A DNA stretch of 64,000 nucleotides from Rhodobacteraceae bacterium EhC02 (lineage in GTDB: Bacteria; Pseudomonadota; Alphaproteobacteria; Rhodobacterales; Rhodobacteraceae), in assembly GCA_001650895.1 (NCBI GenBank), contig LXYH01000031.1, positions 42,139 through 106,138 on the forward strand. The letters are read 5' to 3'. The position numbers were made by a program, and so were the translations under genes. This document shows positions 18,270-26,162 of the stretch, piece by piece (the first letter of the stretch is position 1; each line of letters starts with the position of its first letter). Below the pieces are notes generated by a model. It made no database searches, was not told the DNA's origin, and saw only the letters and a list, made by a program, of their open reading frames with translations.

Positions 18270-18285
18270 CGCCCGAAAACGGGCG
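18270..18285 (+). terminator. Small hairpin between csgF and csgG
   Basis: CGCCCG and CGGGCG pair around an AAAA loop in the 56-base gap. It is too short and lacks a T run for a real terminator; a processing or stability element is possible. Confidence 0.3.
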
Positions 18286-18305
18286 CAATGCATTGAGGCA
18301 AGCAT

Positions 18306-19388
18306 ATGACAGATACCAAGACCCCCTGGCGCCGGAAGGCGCAGGCGATCGCCATGACTCTGACCAGCGCGGCCTTGGTCGCGGGCTGCACCAGTACACT
18401 GCCCGAAGCCTACGAGAGCGAATACATGGCCTCGGTCGGCAATCTGACCACCCAGAATCGTGCCCTGCGCGAGGTGCCGCCACCAAAGCAGCGCATCATG
18501 GTTTCGGTCTATGACTTCCCGGACCTGACCGGCCAGTACCGCGAACGCGAGAATATCCAATCGGTGTCGCGCGCCGTGACGCAGGGCGGCGCCCCGATCC
18601 TGATCGGCGCATTGCAGGATGCCGGAAACCGGCGCTGGTTCACCGTCCTGGACCGGTCGAACCTGGAATCCCTGGTACGCGAACGCACCATCGTGACCGA
18701 GATGCGCCGCCAGTATCGCGGCGAAACCACGATAGATCCTTCGGCCCTGGCACCGCTGGCCCATGCGGGCATCATCCTGCAAGGCGGCATCATCGGCTAT
18801 GACACCAACACCATGACAGGTGGCGCCGGTGCGCGTTACCTGGGGATCGGCGGCGATCGCCAGTGGAAGCTTGACGTGGTCACCGTCAGCCTGCGCGCGG
18901 TGTCGACCGCAACCGGCGAGGTTCTGGCCAATGTCGTCGTGCGCAAGCCGCTGGCCTCCTATTCGGATCGCGGCAGCATCTTCAGCTATGTCGCCCTGGA
19001 CGAACTGCTTGAGGCCGAAGTCGGTCGCGCCAGCAACGAGCCGCGCCAGATTGCCGTGCAGCAAGCCATTGAAAAGGCTGTGATGGCCCTGATTGCGGAA
19101 GGGGCAGAGGCCGGGATCTGGTCTTTCGCAAACGATGCAGAGGGCCAGCAATATCTGACCGGGTATCGTGCGCAGCTTTACGACAACGAGATCCCTGCCT
19201 CGGCGCAGGTCCGTGGCCGCCCGATGACCGCGAACCCTGCGGCCACGGTCCAGACCCGTCCCCGCGCGCTTCCGCGCGTCAGCGAGCGGCTTTTGTCGCC
19301 CGCCTCGGGCGGCGCCGCACCAAGCGTCAGCAGCCAGGTCGCACCGCCCCCGCCCGCCGCACCCCTGCCGGATGAGGTCGTGGGATAA
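18306..19388 (+). CDS. csgG: Curli secretion pore lipoprotein CsgG
   Basis: A 360-residue CsgG-family outer-membrane lipoprotein. The lipobox LVAG-C places the lipidated cysteine at residue 28. The core (about 35-290) has the family segments KQRIMVSVYDFPDLTGQY, FTVLDRSNLESLVRERTI and GGIIGYDTNT, which build the nonameric channel. A Pro/Ala-rich tail of about 70 residues (ending PPPPAAPLPDE) extends beyond E. coli CsgG and may reach into the periplasm. It should secrete the curlin-repeat proteins encoded in this locus. Confidence 0.93.
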   Translation: MTDTKTPWRRKAQAIAMTLTSAALVAGCTSTLPEAYESEYMASVGNLTTQNRALREVPPPKQRIMVSVYDFPDLTGQYRERENIQSVSRAVTQGGAPILIGALQDAGNRRWFTVLDRSNLESLVRERTIVTEMRRQYRGETTIDPSALAPLAHAGIILQGGIIGYDTNTMTGGAGARYLGIGGDRQWKLDVVTVSLRAVSTATGEVLANVVVRKPLASYSDRGSIFSYVALDELLEAEVGRASNEPRQIAVQQAIEKAVMALIAEGAEAGIWSFANDAEGQQYLTGYRAQLYDNEIPASAQVRGRPMTANPAATVQTRPRALPRVSERLLSPASGGAAPSVSSQVAPPPPAAPLPDEVVG

Positions 19389-19399
19389 CAGATACGAAC

Positions 19400-19440
19400 A
19401 TGGCGAGCATTGTTCGCAAAAGCGAAACAATGCTCGCCAT
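19400..19440 (+). terminator. Long stem-loop just after csgG
   Basis: ATGGCGAGCATTGTTCGC pairs with GCGAAACAATGCTCGCCAT around a four-base AAAA loop, with a single bulged base. It begins 12 bases after the csgG stop. No long T tract follows, so it may act as an attenuator or 3'-end stabiliser separating csgFG from the curlin gene downstream. Confidence 0.6.
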
Positions 19441-19623
19441 TTGCAAACTTTGTCTGCGTTTTCAGCAGGGGATTCCATACGCAGCAGACGCAGGTCGGGG
19501 ATACACCCGATCTTGCGGGCCAAAGCGAACACAATCGCGCCAACAACACAATCATAAGTAATTAATTAGTTTTCAATACAGCAGACCGCATGCTACTCTT
19601 TGGAGAGTGTCAGAGGATTTTTT

Positions 19624-20265
19624 ATGACTGTTATCAAAGCATTTATTCGCCCCGTCCCATGCGCTGCGCTGCTGTCCCTTCTCGGCTCGGTCTCTTTTGC
19701 CGGAGATGGCAACCAGATCTATATCCTGCAAAACAGCCCGCTCGGCATCGCCGGAAACAACGCGCTGCAAGTTGACCAGACACAGGCGACCAATGCGACC
19801 GTCGCCGGTGCCTTTGATGCGGCTGCCAGCAGCACACCGGCACTTCAGGACGGCACCGACAACTTCGGGCAGATCCTGATGATGGGCAACGGTGGGCAAG
19901 TGGCCTTCCTGCAATCGGGCGACGGCAACAATGCAACCGTCAGCATGGCCGCGGCCCTTGGGCTGGCCTACATGAAACAGGACGGAAACGACAACAGCGC
20001 CACCCTGACCCTGGCCCCTCTGGCGTCCAGCGGTGCCATTCGCCAGATCGGCAATGGCAACCTGGCAGACCTGAGCGTGACCGGCGCAGGTGCCTCGGGC
20101 AGCCTGACCCAGATCGGCGACAACAACCAGTTCGGCCTGACCGTCAGCGGTGCCGGGGCAAACGTGTCCTACACGGCGATCGGAAACAACCTGGCACCGG
20201 CCGGCACCAGTCCGGTCGTGATCTCGAACGGCGGGTCGGTCACGATTACCCAAACCCAGTTCTGA
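19624..20265 (+). CDS. Small curlin-repeat protein (CsgB-like nucleator candidate)
   Basis: A 213-residue secreted protein with a signal peptide to about residue 25 (ending VSFA). The mature part is rich in Asn, Gln, Gly, Ala and Ser and carries degenerate curlin repeats of the type Q-x-G-x2-N (for example LQSGDGNN, KQDGNDN, RQIGNGN, TQIGDNNQ), spaced by about 20-24 residues. It is much shorter than the three minus-strand curlins and sits between csgG and csgH, which suggests a nucleator or minor subunit. An AGAGGA site precedes ATG 19624; a TTG at 19600 is less likely. Confidence 0.75.
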   Translation: MTVIKAFIRPVPCAALLSLLGSVSFAGDGNQIYILQNSPLGIAGNNALQVDQTQATNATVAGAFDAAASSTPALQDGTDNFGQILMMGNGGQVAFLQSGDGNNATVSMAAALGLAYMKQDGNDNSATLTLAPLASSGAIRQIGNGNLADLSVTGAGASGSLTQIGDNNQFGLTVSGAGANVSYTAIGNNLAPAGTSPVVISNGGSVTITQTQF

Positions 20266-20273
20266 GGCTGCGG

Positions 20274-20684
20274 ATGTCTGTTCTGCGCTCATCCGTTCTT
20301 GCCATCGCCACCTTCGCCGCGGGCCTCTTGGCGCTACCGCAGGCAGGTGAGGCGGACAGGCTGCGCGATGTCCCCGCCAGTGCCCGCATCGAGATCGATC
20401 AGACACCCGAGGGGTTTCGCATCGCGGGACTGGTGACAGGGATCGAACAGGTGCCCGTGCAGGCAGAACTGACGATCGAGAAAAGCGACCAGGCGGGGCG
20501 CGTCAACAGCCAGCAGGGACAGGAACTGACCCTGCCCCCAGGCGAGACACGGACCATCGCACAGAACACACTGTCCCTCGGCCCCGAAGGACAGATCGCG
20601 GCCACGCTTGTGCTGCGCCGTGACGGGGTCGTGTTCGCGCGCGTCGAAAGAACCATTCGCGCTGGCAAGATCGAGACACGATGA
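20274..20684 (+). CDS. csgH: CsgH-type curli chaperone
   Basis: A 136-residue exported protein with a signal peptide (about 1-28) and a single immunoglobulin-like beta domain. The pattern ARIEIDQTPEGFRIAG, then QAELTIEKSDQAGR, then SQQGQELTLPPGE resembles CsgH of alphaproteobacteria, the functional counterpart of E. coli CsgC, which keeps curlin from polymerising in the periplasm. It lies eight bases after the small curlin gene, consistent with co-expression. The two cysteines of E. coli CsgC are absent, as expected for CsgH. Confidence 0.8.
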   Translation: MSVLRSSVLAIATFAAGLLALPQAGEADRLRDVPASARIEIDQTPEGFRIAGLVTGIEQVPVQAELTIEKSDQAGRVNSQQGQELTLPPGETRTIAQNTLSLGPEGQIAATLVLRRDGVVFARVERTIRAGKIETR

Positions 20685-20706
20685 CAGGATCAAGGACCCG
20701 GACGGA

Positions 20707-21450
20707 ATGACTGGTGCGTTCATGAAAAAGGCAACCGCGCTTCTGGCTGCGGCTTCGGCCGCTGCGTTGACGGCAACGGGCGCTACGGCGCAAACGCAGG
20801 ACGAACTGGTCAAGGCCTTTTCCGGTGAATGGTTTGTCTTTGCCCCCGCTTTCCGTAGCGGATCATCCGAATGCCGGATCGTTCTGGACAGTCAGATGAA
20901 CGCCCAGGCGACCGGTTGCGGCACCCCGCTTGTGGGGCTGGGCCGCTGGCGCATCGAAAACAGCCAGATCCGTTTTCTTGATGCCGCCGAGTCGGAACTG
21001 GCCGTGATGGGGGGGAACCAGCAAAGGATCACCGGAACACTGTCAGACAGCGGTCAGGGCCTGATCGTGGAACGGGCCCAAGGCGACGGCGCCAGCATCG
21101 CGATTTCGAACGCCTTGGCGCGGCACAAGTGCTATTTCCTTGGCTTCACGCAGGATTGCGCCTCCCCTGAGGCATTGAGCCCACCGATGCCATCGGCCGA
21201 GGATCCCGCAAAGGGACGTGTCGAGATCCTTGTGAACTTGAACGTGCGCAACCAGCCGCGCCGCGATGCCCCGGTGGTCGGCATATTGGACAAGGGGCTT
21301 GTCATCACGCTTGATTACTGCACCAGCGCGTCGGACGGGGTATGGTGCCGGGCGATTTTCGGCACCGAGACAGGCTGGCTTGCCAAGACGGCCCTGCGGC
21401 AGAACGAATGGCCCATCGTGACCTATCGCAACACGACCAAGACCCCCTGA
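20707..21450 (+). CDS. Secreted protein with an AprI/Inh-like and an SH3-like domain
   Basis: A 247-residue protein with a signal peptide ending near ATAQ. The first mature half resembles the AprI/Inh metalloprotease-inhibitor barrel: FSGEWFVF, a pair of cysteines (SECRIVLD, ATGCG), LGRWRIEN and the repeating strand pattern. The second half (about 175-235) is an SH3-like domain: VRNQPRRDAPVVGILDKG, then WCRAIFG and GWLAKTAL. I chose ATG 20707, which has an AAGGAC site; ATG 20722 (MKKATALL) is a reasonable alternative. It is the last plus-strand gene of the curli cluster, 22 bases after csgH. The role is unknown. Confidence 0.65.
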   Translation: MTGAFMKKATALLAAASAAALTATGATAQTQDELVKAFSGEWFVFAPAFRSGSSECRIVLDSQMNAQATGCGTPLVGLGRWRIENSQIRFLDAAESELAVMGGNQQRITGTLSDSGQGLIVERAQGDGASIAISNALARHKCYFLGFTQDCASPEALSPPMPSAEDPAKGRVEILVNLNVRNQPRRDAPVVGILDKGLVITLDYCTSASDGVWCRAIFGTETGWLAKTALRQNEWPIVTYRNTTKTP

Positions 21451-21473
21451 CCCACAGGGGATGAGGCCAAGAA

Positions 21474-21508
21474 AAAGACCCGGATCGCGATGGCGCATCC
21501 GGGTCTTT
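21474..21508. terminator. Bidirectional rho-independent terminator between the two curli transcription units
   Basis: AAAGACCCGGAT at 21474-21485 pairs perfectly with ATCCGGGTCTTT at 21497-21508, followed by CGTTTT on the plus strand and preceded by an A run that gives a T run on the minus strand. It separates the convergent plus-strand csg operon and minus-strand curlin genes. Confidence 0.85.
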
Positions 21509-21521
21509 CGTTTTCCATGAA

Positions 21522-21546
21522 CCTGCCCGGCGTGATGCCGGGCAGG
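21522..21546 (-). terminator. Second hairpin just after the first large curlin gene
   Basis: CCTGCCCGGC and GCCGGGCAGG pair perfectly over ten bases around the loop GTGAT, nine bases beyond the curlin stop codon. Together with the hairpin at 21474-21508 it probably stops and protects the minus-strand transcript. Confidence 0.55.
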
Positions 21547-21555
21547 CGATCGGTT

Positions 21556-22806
21556 TCACTGCGAGATGGCGGCGTTGTTGCCGTTGCCCGACTGGCTGAA
21601 CGAGGCCATGTTGGCGCCGCCGGCCTGCAGCACGGCAACCTGGTTCATGTCGCCGGTCTGGCTGCCGGTGATCGCATTGTCGGCCCCGTCCTGCTTGGTG
21701 GCGAAGGCGTTCATGTTGCCCATCGCATTGAAGGTCAGTGCGTTATCCGTGCCGACTTGGGCGAAGATGCCCGAGTCCAGGCCCAGAGTGGCGGCAAAGC
21801 CTGTGAAGCTGTTGGCCTGTCCGTTGTCATCGCCGTTGACCGTCACCATCGCATCGTTCGACACGCCGTCTTGCGAGACAAGGAAAGCATTGCGATTGCC
21901 GGTGGTGATCACGCTGGCCATGTTGAAGTTACCCAGCTGCGAGACACCGATATTGTTGGCATCGCCGGTTATGGCCGCGACGGTCATGACGTTGTTGTCA
22001 CCGGCCTGACGCGCACCCAACTGGTTGTTCGTGCCGCTGACATCCAACGTGCCGACGGTGTTGGTCTTGCCAGACTGCTGCGTCCCGACAAGGTTACCCG
22101 AACCGGAGATGATCACGGTCGCGGTCGTACGTGTGGACAGCGACTGCACGAAGTTCGCGGCGGTCGCGCCGCTCAGCGCGGCGGCGCCGCCCACGCTGAA
22201 ATCACCGATACCGTTGCCCGTACCCGACATGTTGATCGTCAGGCGGTTGTCGCCAGACCCGTCGTTGGAGACGCGCTGCTTGATCAGGTCGATGTTGTCG
22301 CCAGTCCCGGACATGGTCACGGTCGCGGTGTTGCGGTCGTTGCGCTTACCCTCCTGTTCGATCTTCTCGATGGTGTTCGATCCACCGCTTTGCGTCACGG
22401 TCAGGATGTTGGCATTGCCGCCGCTGCCCGGGCCGCCATTTGCGAACTGCGACACGCCGCCGATGACGTTGCTACCGGCACCGGACTGGGTCAGCGTTGC
22501 GATGTTCTGCGAGATCACACCCGACTTGGCAAGCTGGTCGACGCCACCACTGCTGAGACCGATCGTGTTGTTGTCACTGGACTGAACGATGGTCAACGTG
22601 TTGTAGCCCGACGTCGCCACATCGCCGCGCTGCACCATCGCATCCACGCTGGAACCGGCTTGGTTGTAGCTACCGGATTGCGTGATCAGCGCGCTGTTGC
22701 CGGCGTCCTGCTGATCAAGATAGGCCTTGTTTTCATCGGCCATGGCCATGGTCATCGACAGGGTCAGGGCCGTGCCCCCCGCAAGTGCGATCTTCGTGAA
22801 TGTCAT
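21556..22806 (-). CDS. Large curlin-repeat protein 1 (CsgA-like major subunit candidate)
   Basis: A 416-residue secreted protein. The signal peptide runs to about residue 22 (MAMA). The mature part is made of imperfect 20-24-residue curlin repeats with alternating Q-x-G-x2-N and G-x-x-N-type strands (ITQSGSYNQ, VSQLGNFN, TKQDGADN, LQAGGAN), the glutamine/asparagine ladder that forms the curli beta-solenoid. It is nearly three times longer than E. coli CsgA (about 151 residues). The ending NGNNAAISQ is identical to that of the next gene. The ATG at 22806 (MTFTKIALAGG) matches its paralogue's signal peptide. Confidence 0.85.
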   Translation of the reverse strand: MTFTKIALAGGTALTLSMTMAMADENKAYLDQQDAGNSALITQSGSYNQAGSSVDAMVQRGDVATSGYNTLTIVQSSDNNTIGLSSGGVDQLAKSGVISQNIATLTQSGAGSNVIGGVSQFANGGPGSGGNANILTVTQSGGSNTIEKIEQEGKRNDRNTATVTMSGTGDNIDLIKQRVSNDGSGDNRLTINMSGTGNGIGDFSVGGAAALSGATAANFVQSLSTRTTATVIISGSGNLVGTQQSGKTNTVGTLDVSGTNNQLGARQAGDNNVMTVAAITGDANNIGVSQLGNFNMASVITTGNRNAFLVSQDGVSNDAMVTVNGDDNGQANSFTGFAATLGLDSGIFAQVGTDNALTFNAMGNMNAFATKQDGADNAITGSQTGDMNQVAVLQAGGANMASFSQSGNGNNAAISQ

Positions 22807-22839
22807 GTCACAACGTCCTTCATGGTAGAGAAAAATGGC

Positions 22840-22862
22840 TGCGCCCCGAGGATCAGGGCGCA
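22840..22862 (-). terminator. Rho-independent terminator after large curlin gene 2
   Basis: TGCGCCC pairs with GGGCGCA around a nine-base loop. Read on the minus strand it is followed after a short gap by TTTTT (complement of 22831-22835). It lies just past the stop codon of the second curlin gene and upstream of the first, so the three curlin genes may be separate or partly attenuated transcripts. Confidence 0.6.
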
Positions 22863-22875
22863 GTGTCAAGCTTGC

Positions 22876-24150
22876 TTACTGCGAGATGGCGGCGTTGTTG
22901 CCGTTGCCCGACTGGCTGAACGAGGCCATGTTGCTGCTTCCGACCTGCAGCACGGCAACCTGGTTCATATTGCCGTTCTGGCTGCCGTTGATCGCGTTGT
23001 CGGCCCCGTCCTGCTTGGTCGCGAAGGCGTTCATGTTGCCGGTCGCGGTGAAGGTCAGACCGTTGTCGTCACCCATCTGGTCGAACAGACCCGTGCTGAG
23101 GCCCAGCGATGCGGCGAAACCGCCAAACGCATTGCCTTCACCGTTGTTGTCGCCGGTGACAGTAACCGACGCAGTGTTGGACACGCCGTTCTGCGACACG
23201 AGGAACGCGTTCGCATTGCCGGTGACAGTGACACCCGCAGTGTTCGAGGTGCCCACCTGCTTCACGCCGATGTTGTTGTCGTCACCGGTGATGGCGGCCA
23301 CGGTCATGACGTTCAGGCTGCCGTCCTGCTGGGCGCCCAGCTGGTTGTTGGCGCCGCTGATATCCAGCGTGCCGACGGTGTTGCTGAAACCTTGCTGCGT
23401 GACGCCGAACTGGTTGCCCGCACCCGAGATGACGAGGGTCAGCGAGTTGTCGCCTTTCTCGGCGTTGCCGTTGTTCACATCGGCAAAGCCCTGCTTGAGC
23501 GTGCTTGTCGTCGCACCGGAGGCTGCGGCGGACCCGCTCAGCGCACCACGGCCGTTGTTGTTGCCCGAGATGGTGACAGTCATGGTGTTGCCGGCCTTTT
23601 TCGTCACAGCCTGCATCACGGACGCGATGGTGTTGCTGGTGCCGGTCATTGTGATGTCGGCGACGTTCCCGGACCCGCCCTTGTGCTTGTCCTGAAGGAC
23701 TTCGTTGATGACGTTGTCACCGCCGCCTGCCTGCAGGATCGTCAGGGTGTTGCCGGTTGCACCGACCGCGCCGCCGAAACGGTTTTTCTGATCAACCTTG
23801 CCCACAACGTTGTTGTTGGACGACTGCGTGATCGTCGCGCTGTTGCCGAAGGGCGAGGACGCGTATTCCGCCAGTTGCGAGAACCCGTTCAGGCCGATGT
23901 CGTTGTTGTCGCCACTCTGCAGGATATCGAGGGTGTTGTCGGAATTGGACTTTGCCGTCTGGGTCACGTTCTTGCTGGCAGAACCTGCATCATTGCCAGA
24001 GCCGCTCTGCGTGATCAGGGCCGCGTTCGTGCCAGAGCCTGACCCGGTTTGAACCTGCTTGAGGTAGGCGTTGTTGTCATCCGCCATGGCCATGGTCATC
24101 GTGAGGGTCAGGGCGGTGCCGCCCGCGAGTGCGATCTTTACAATATTCAT
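22876..24150 (-). CDS. Large curlin-repeat protein 2 (CsgA-like)
   Basis: A 424-residue secreted protein, clearly a paralogue of curlin protein 1: the signal peptides share IALAGGTALTL and MTMAMAD, and the C-terminal 40 residues are almost identical. The body has the same repeats (ITQSGSGND, ILQSGDNND, VTQQGFSN, TKQDGADN). The first 56 bases from the stop codon are identical in DNA to those of gene 1, which points to recent duplication or gene conversion. I take ATG 24150 (MNIVKI) with an AGGAAAA site; a TTG just upstream is unnecessary. Confidence 0.85.
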   Translation of the reverse strand: MNIVKIALAGGTALTLTMTMAMADDNNAYLKQVQTGSGSGTNAALITQSGSGNDAGSASKNVTQTAKSNSDNTLDILQSGDNNDIGLNGFSQLAEYASSPFGNSATITQSSNNNVVGKVDQKNRFGGAVGATGNTLTILQAGGGDNVINEVLQDKHKGGSGNVADITMTGTSNTIASVMQAVTKKAGNTMTVTISGNNNGRGALSGSAAASGATTSTLKQGFADVNNGNAEKGDNSLTLVISGAGNQFGVTQQGFSNTVGTLDISGANNQLGAQQDGSLNVMTVAAITGDDNNIGVKQVGTSNTAGVTVTGNANAFLVSQNGVSNTASVTVTGDNNGEGNAFGGFAASLGLSTGLFDQMGDDNGLTFTATGNMNAFATKQDGADNAINGSQNGNMNQVAVLQVGSSNMASFSQSGNGNNAAISQ

Positions 24151-24186
24151 CAAAATTTTCCTGTCTGTTGGTTGGTGCGAGGTTTT

Positions 24187-24215
24187 GGCCGCACCCTGAA
24201 AATCAGGGCGCGGCC
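24187..24215 (-). terminator. Hairpin after large curlin gene 3
   Basis: GGCCGC-A-CCCTGA pairs with TCAGGG-C-GCGGCC around an AA loop, with one A-C mismatch in a 13-base stem. It lies between curlin genes 3 and 2. No T tract is present, so it may attenuate or stabilise rather than fully terminate. Confidence 0.5.
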
Positions 24216-24222
24216 TAGGGTC

Positions 24223-25488
24223 TTACTGGGAAATGCCCAGCGAATTGCCGTTACCTACCTGGCTGAAGTTGGCGGTATTGCTGTTGCCGTTCTGTGCCAC
24301 GGCAGCCTGGTTGTAGTTGCCGTTCTGAAGGCCGGTGATGGCGTTGTTGTCACCGTTCTGCAGCAGGCCGAAGGCGTTGCTGTTGCCCGAGACAGTCAAG
24401 GACGCGACGTTATAGTCGCCCATCTGCTTGACCATGCCGCGATCCAGCAGCGGATTGCCGCTGGCCACGGTCAGGGCCGCGCCGGACCAGTTGGCCACGC
24501 CCCAGATGGTCGGGGCCAGACCGTTGTTCAGGCCCGATACGGTGACATTTGCGTCGTTACCGTTGCCAATCTGTGCGACGCCAAGCTTGTTGAAGGATCC
24601 TGTGACGGACACCGACGCCATGTTGATGTCGCCGATCTGCTTCACGCCGATGACATTCAGCAGGCCGCTGACAGAGGCCATGGACACGGTGTTGTCGTCA
24701 CCCGTCTGAAGAATGCCCAGATCGTTCGTCGCGCCGCCAAGGTTCAGCGTACCGACAGTGTTGTCATTGCCGTTCTGCGTCACCCCGAAATCGTTCCCTG
24801 CGCCGGTCACGTTCAATGTGATGGAGTTGCCCTGGCTGGCGGGATTGATGTTGCCCTGCCGCAGGGTCGAGGATTCGGCACCTGTTTCGGAGGCAAAGTA
24901 GCCAAGGCCGCCCGTTCCGTTGGCCACACCGTTCATCCGCACCGTGATACGGTTGGGGGTGCCGGTTGCGACGTTGGACGTCTGGGTCACGGTTTCAAGG
25001 CGGTCTTTCCAGCCGCTCTGCTCCACGTCCAGCTGGTTATTGCCGGTGCCGGCCTGGATCTGCTTGACATAACCGACGCGGTTGCGGCCCCATCCCGATT
25101 GGGTGATGTCGACGCTGTTTCCGCTGCCGGCCTCATTCTGATCGGCAGTCGATTGCATGACCTGCCCGACGACGTTGCGGTCCGAGGACTGCGTGATGCC
25201 GATCCGCATCAGCGAACCGTTGTCATAAGGGTTGTCCTGGTAGATGCCGCCACCCTCAAGACCGATCTGGTTGCGATCGCCCGACTGCAGGATGACCAGC
25301 TGGTTGTTCTCACCGTCCTGCGTCATCGTGGGTGTTGCCGCGCCGGCATCGTTCTTGTCACCCGACTGGGTGATCAGCGCGCTGTGGTTGTTGCCCGTCT
25401 GCAGAAGAAAGGCCTCGTTCTGGTCGGCAGCCGCAGTTGTCATGACCAACGCCGTGGTTCCGGCGAGTGCAAATCCTAGGATCTTCAT
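24223..25488 (-). CDS. Large curlin-repeat protein 3 (CsgA-like, most divergent)
   Basis: A 421-residue secreted protein with a signal peptide to about residue 21 (MKILGFALAGTTALVMTTA). Repeats of the curlin type fill the mature part (ITQSGDKND, ILQSGDRN, VKQIGDIN, LLQNGDNN, VAQNGNSN). It shares architecture and repeat spacing with proteins 1 and 2 but has diverged in sequence, and its end reads GNSLGISQ rather than NNAAISQ. It is probably first in the minus-strand series, with its promoter in the AT-rich region upstream. Confidence 0.85.
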   Translation of the reverse strand: MKILGFALAGTTALVMTTAAADQNEAFLLQTGNNHSALITQSGDKNDAGAATPTMTQDGENNQLVILQSGDRNQIGLEGGGIYQDNPYDNGSLMRIGITQSSDRNVVGQVMQSTADQNEAGSGNSVDITQSGWGRNRVGYVKQIQAGTGNNQLDVEQSGWKDRLETVTQTSNVATGTPNRITVRMNGVANGTGGLGYFASETGAESSTLRQGNINPASQGNSITLNVTGAGNDFGVTQNGNDNTVGTLNLGGATNDLGILQTGDDNTVSMASVSGLLNVIGVKQIGDINMASVSVTGSFNKLGVAQIGNGNDANVTVSGLNNGLAPTIWGVANWSGAALTVASGNPLLDRGMVKQMGDYNVASLTVSGNSNAFGLLQNGDNNAITGLQNGNYNQAAVAQNGNSNTANFSQVGNGNSLGISQ

Positions 25489-26162
25489 TGGAAATATTCC
25501 TGTCGTTCATTGAACAGTTTGTTCGGGACGACACGTCGCCCCGAAATTGACACCTTTAAGCAGAGGTTTTTCTGCTTCGGTGTCGTGGTCTTTCAAATTT
25601 CTTCAAGTTCATGTCCGTCACCCCCCAGTGTCCGACAATTACAATCAGCGCGAAAACAACCATTCCGCTCTATCAGCCAGTGCTGCCCGAACCACATTAT
25701 GGCTTTTTTGAGGCAAACCCCACCGACTATGAGATACACCTCCATACCTAAGGATACACGCTAAAGAAGATCAATAACTTTTGATAATTTGGACAATTTC
25801 TTGCCCTATTTTTATCTTCTTGTTCATTATCGGAAACATTGAGCGCGTTACTGCACTATTGTTCTTGAATCGTGCATGACGAAAACATGACGAAAACATG
25901 AAGGACAGGGCCGGGCTGGACCTGTTTGCGCAGCGTGGCGCGCATCGCACGAAACAGGCCCAATGCCTGGCCTGCCATGACGACTTGCACGGCAACAGGG
26001 GCGGGGCCCGGTCCGTTGCAGGATCACGTTCCTGTCGAGGTATCTTGGAAAAGGCGTGTTCCGGCAGTCACCCGGCGACGGCTGCGCGTCCCGCACCAGA
26101 CGACGCCCCATGGCTTTCAGCCTTGGGGGGAGACGCGTCGGACGGCATCCCGCAAGATGCGG
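25489..26162. promoter_or_regulatory. Long intergenic region upstream of the curlin genes
   Basis: About 670 bases with no gene I can support. Bases 25500-25880 are clearly AT-rich compared with the window and probably hold the promoter of curlin gene 3. The tandem words CATGACGAAAA at 25876-25900 are a short direct repeat. The right half (25900-26160) is GC-rich and contains only weak frames. Confidence 0.4.

Noticed and set aside
21490..24042. An 850-codon plus-strand frame opposite curlin genes 1 and 2
   Set aside because: It mirrors the repetitive minus-strand codons (repeated VVARLAERGHV-like text) and has no signal peptide or start site of its own. The curlin frames carry proper signal peptides.
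21556..25488. Regular DNA repeats that might suggest a CRISPR array
   Set aside because: The repeats are imperfect, about 66 bases long, in frame and encode Q-x-G-x2-N curlin strands; there are no identical repeats with unique spacers and no cas genes.
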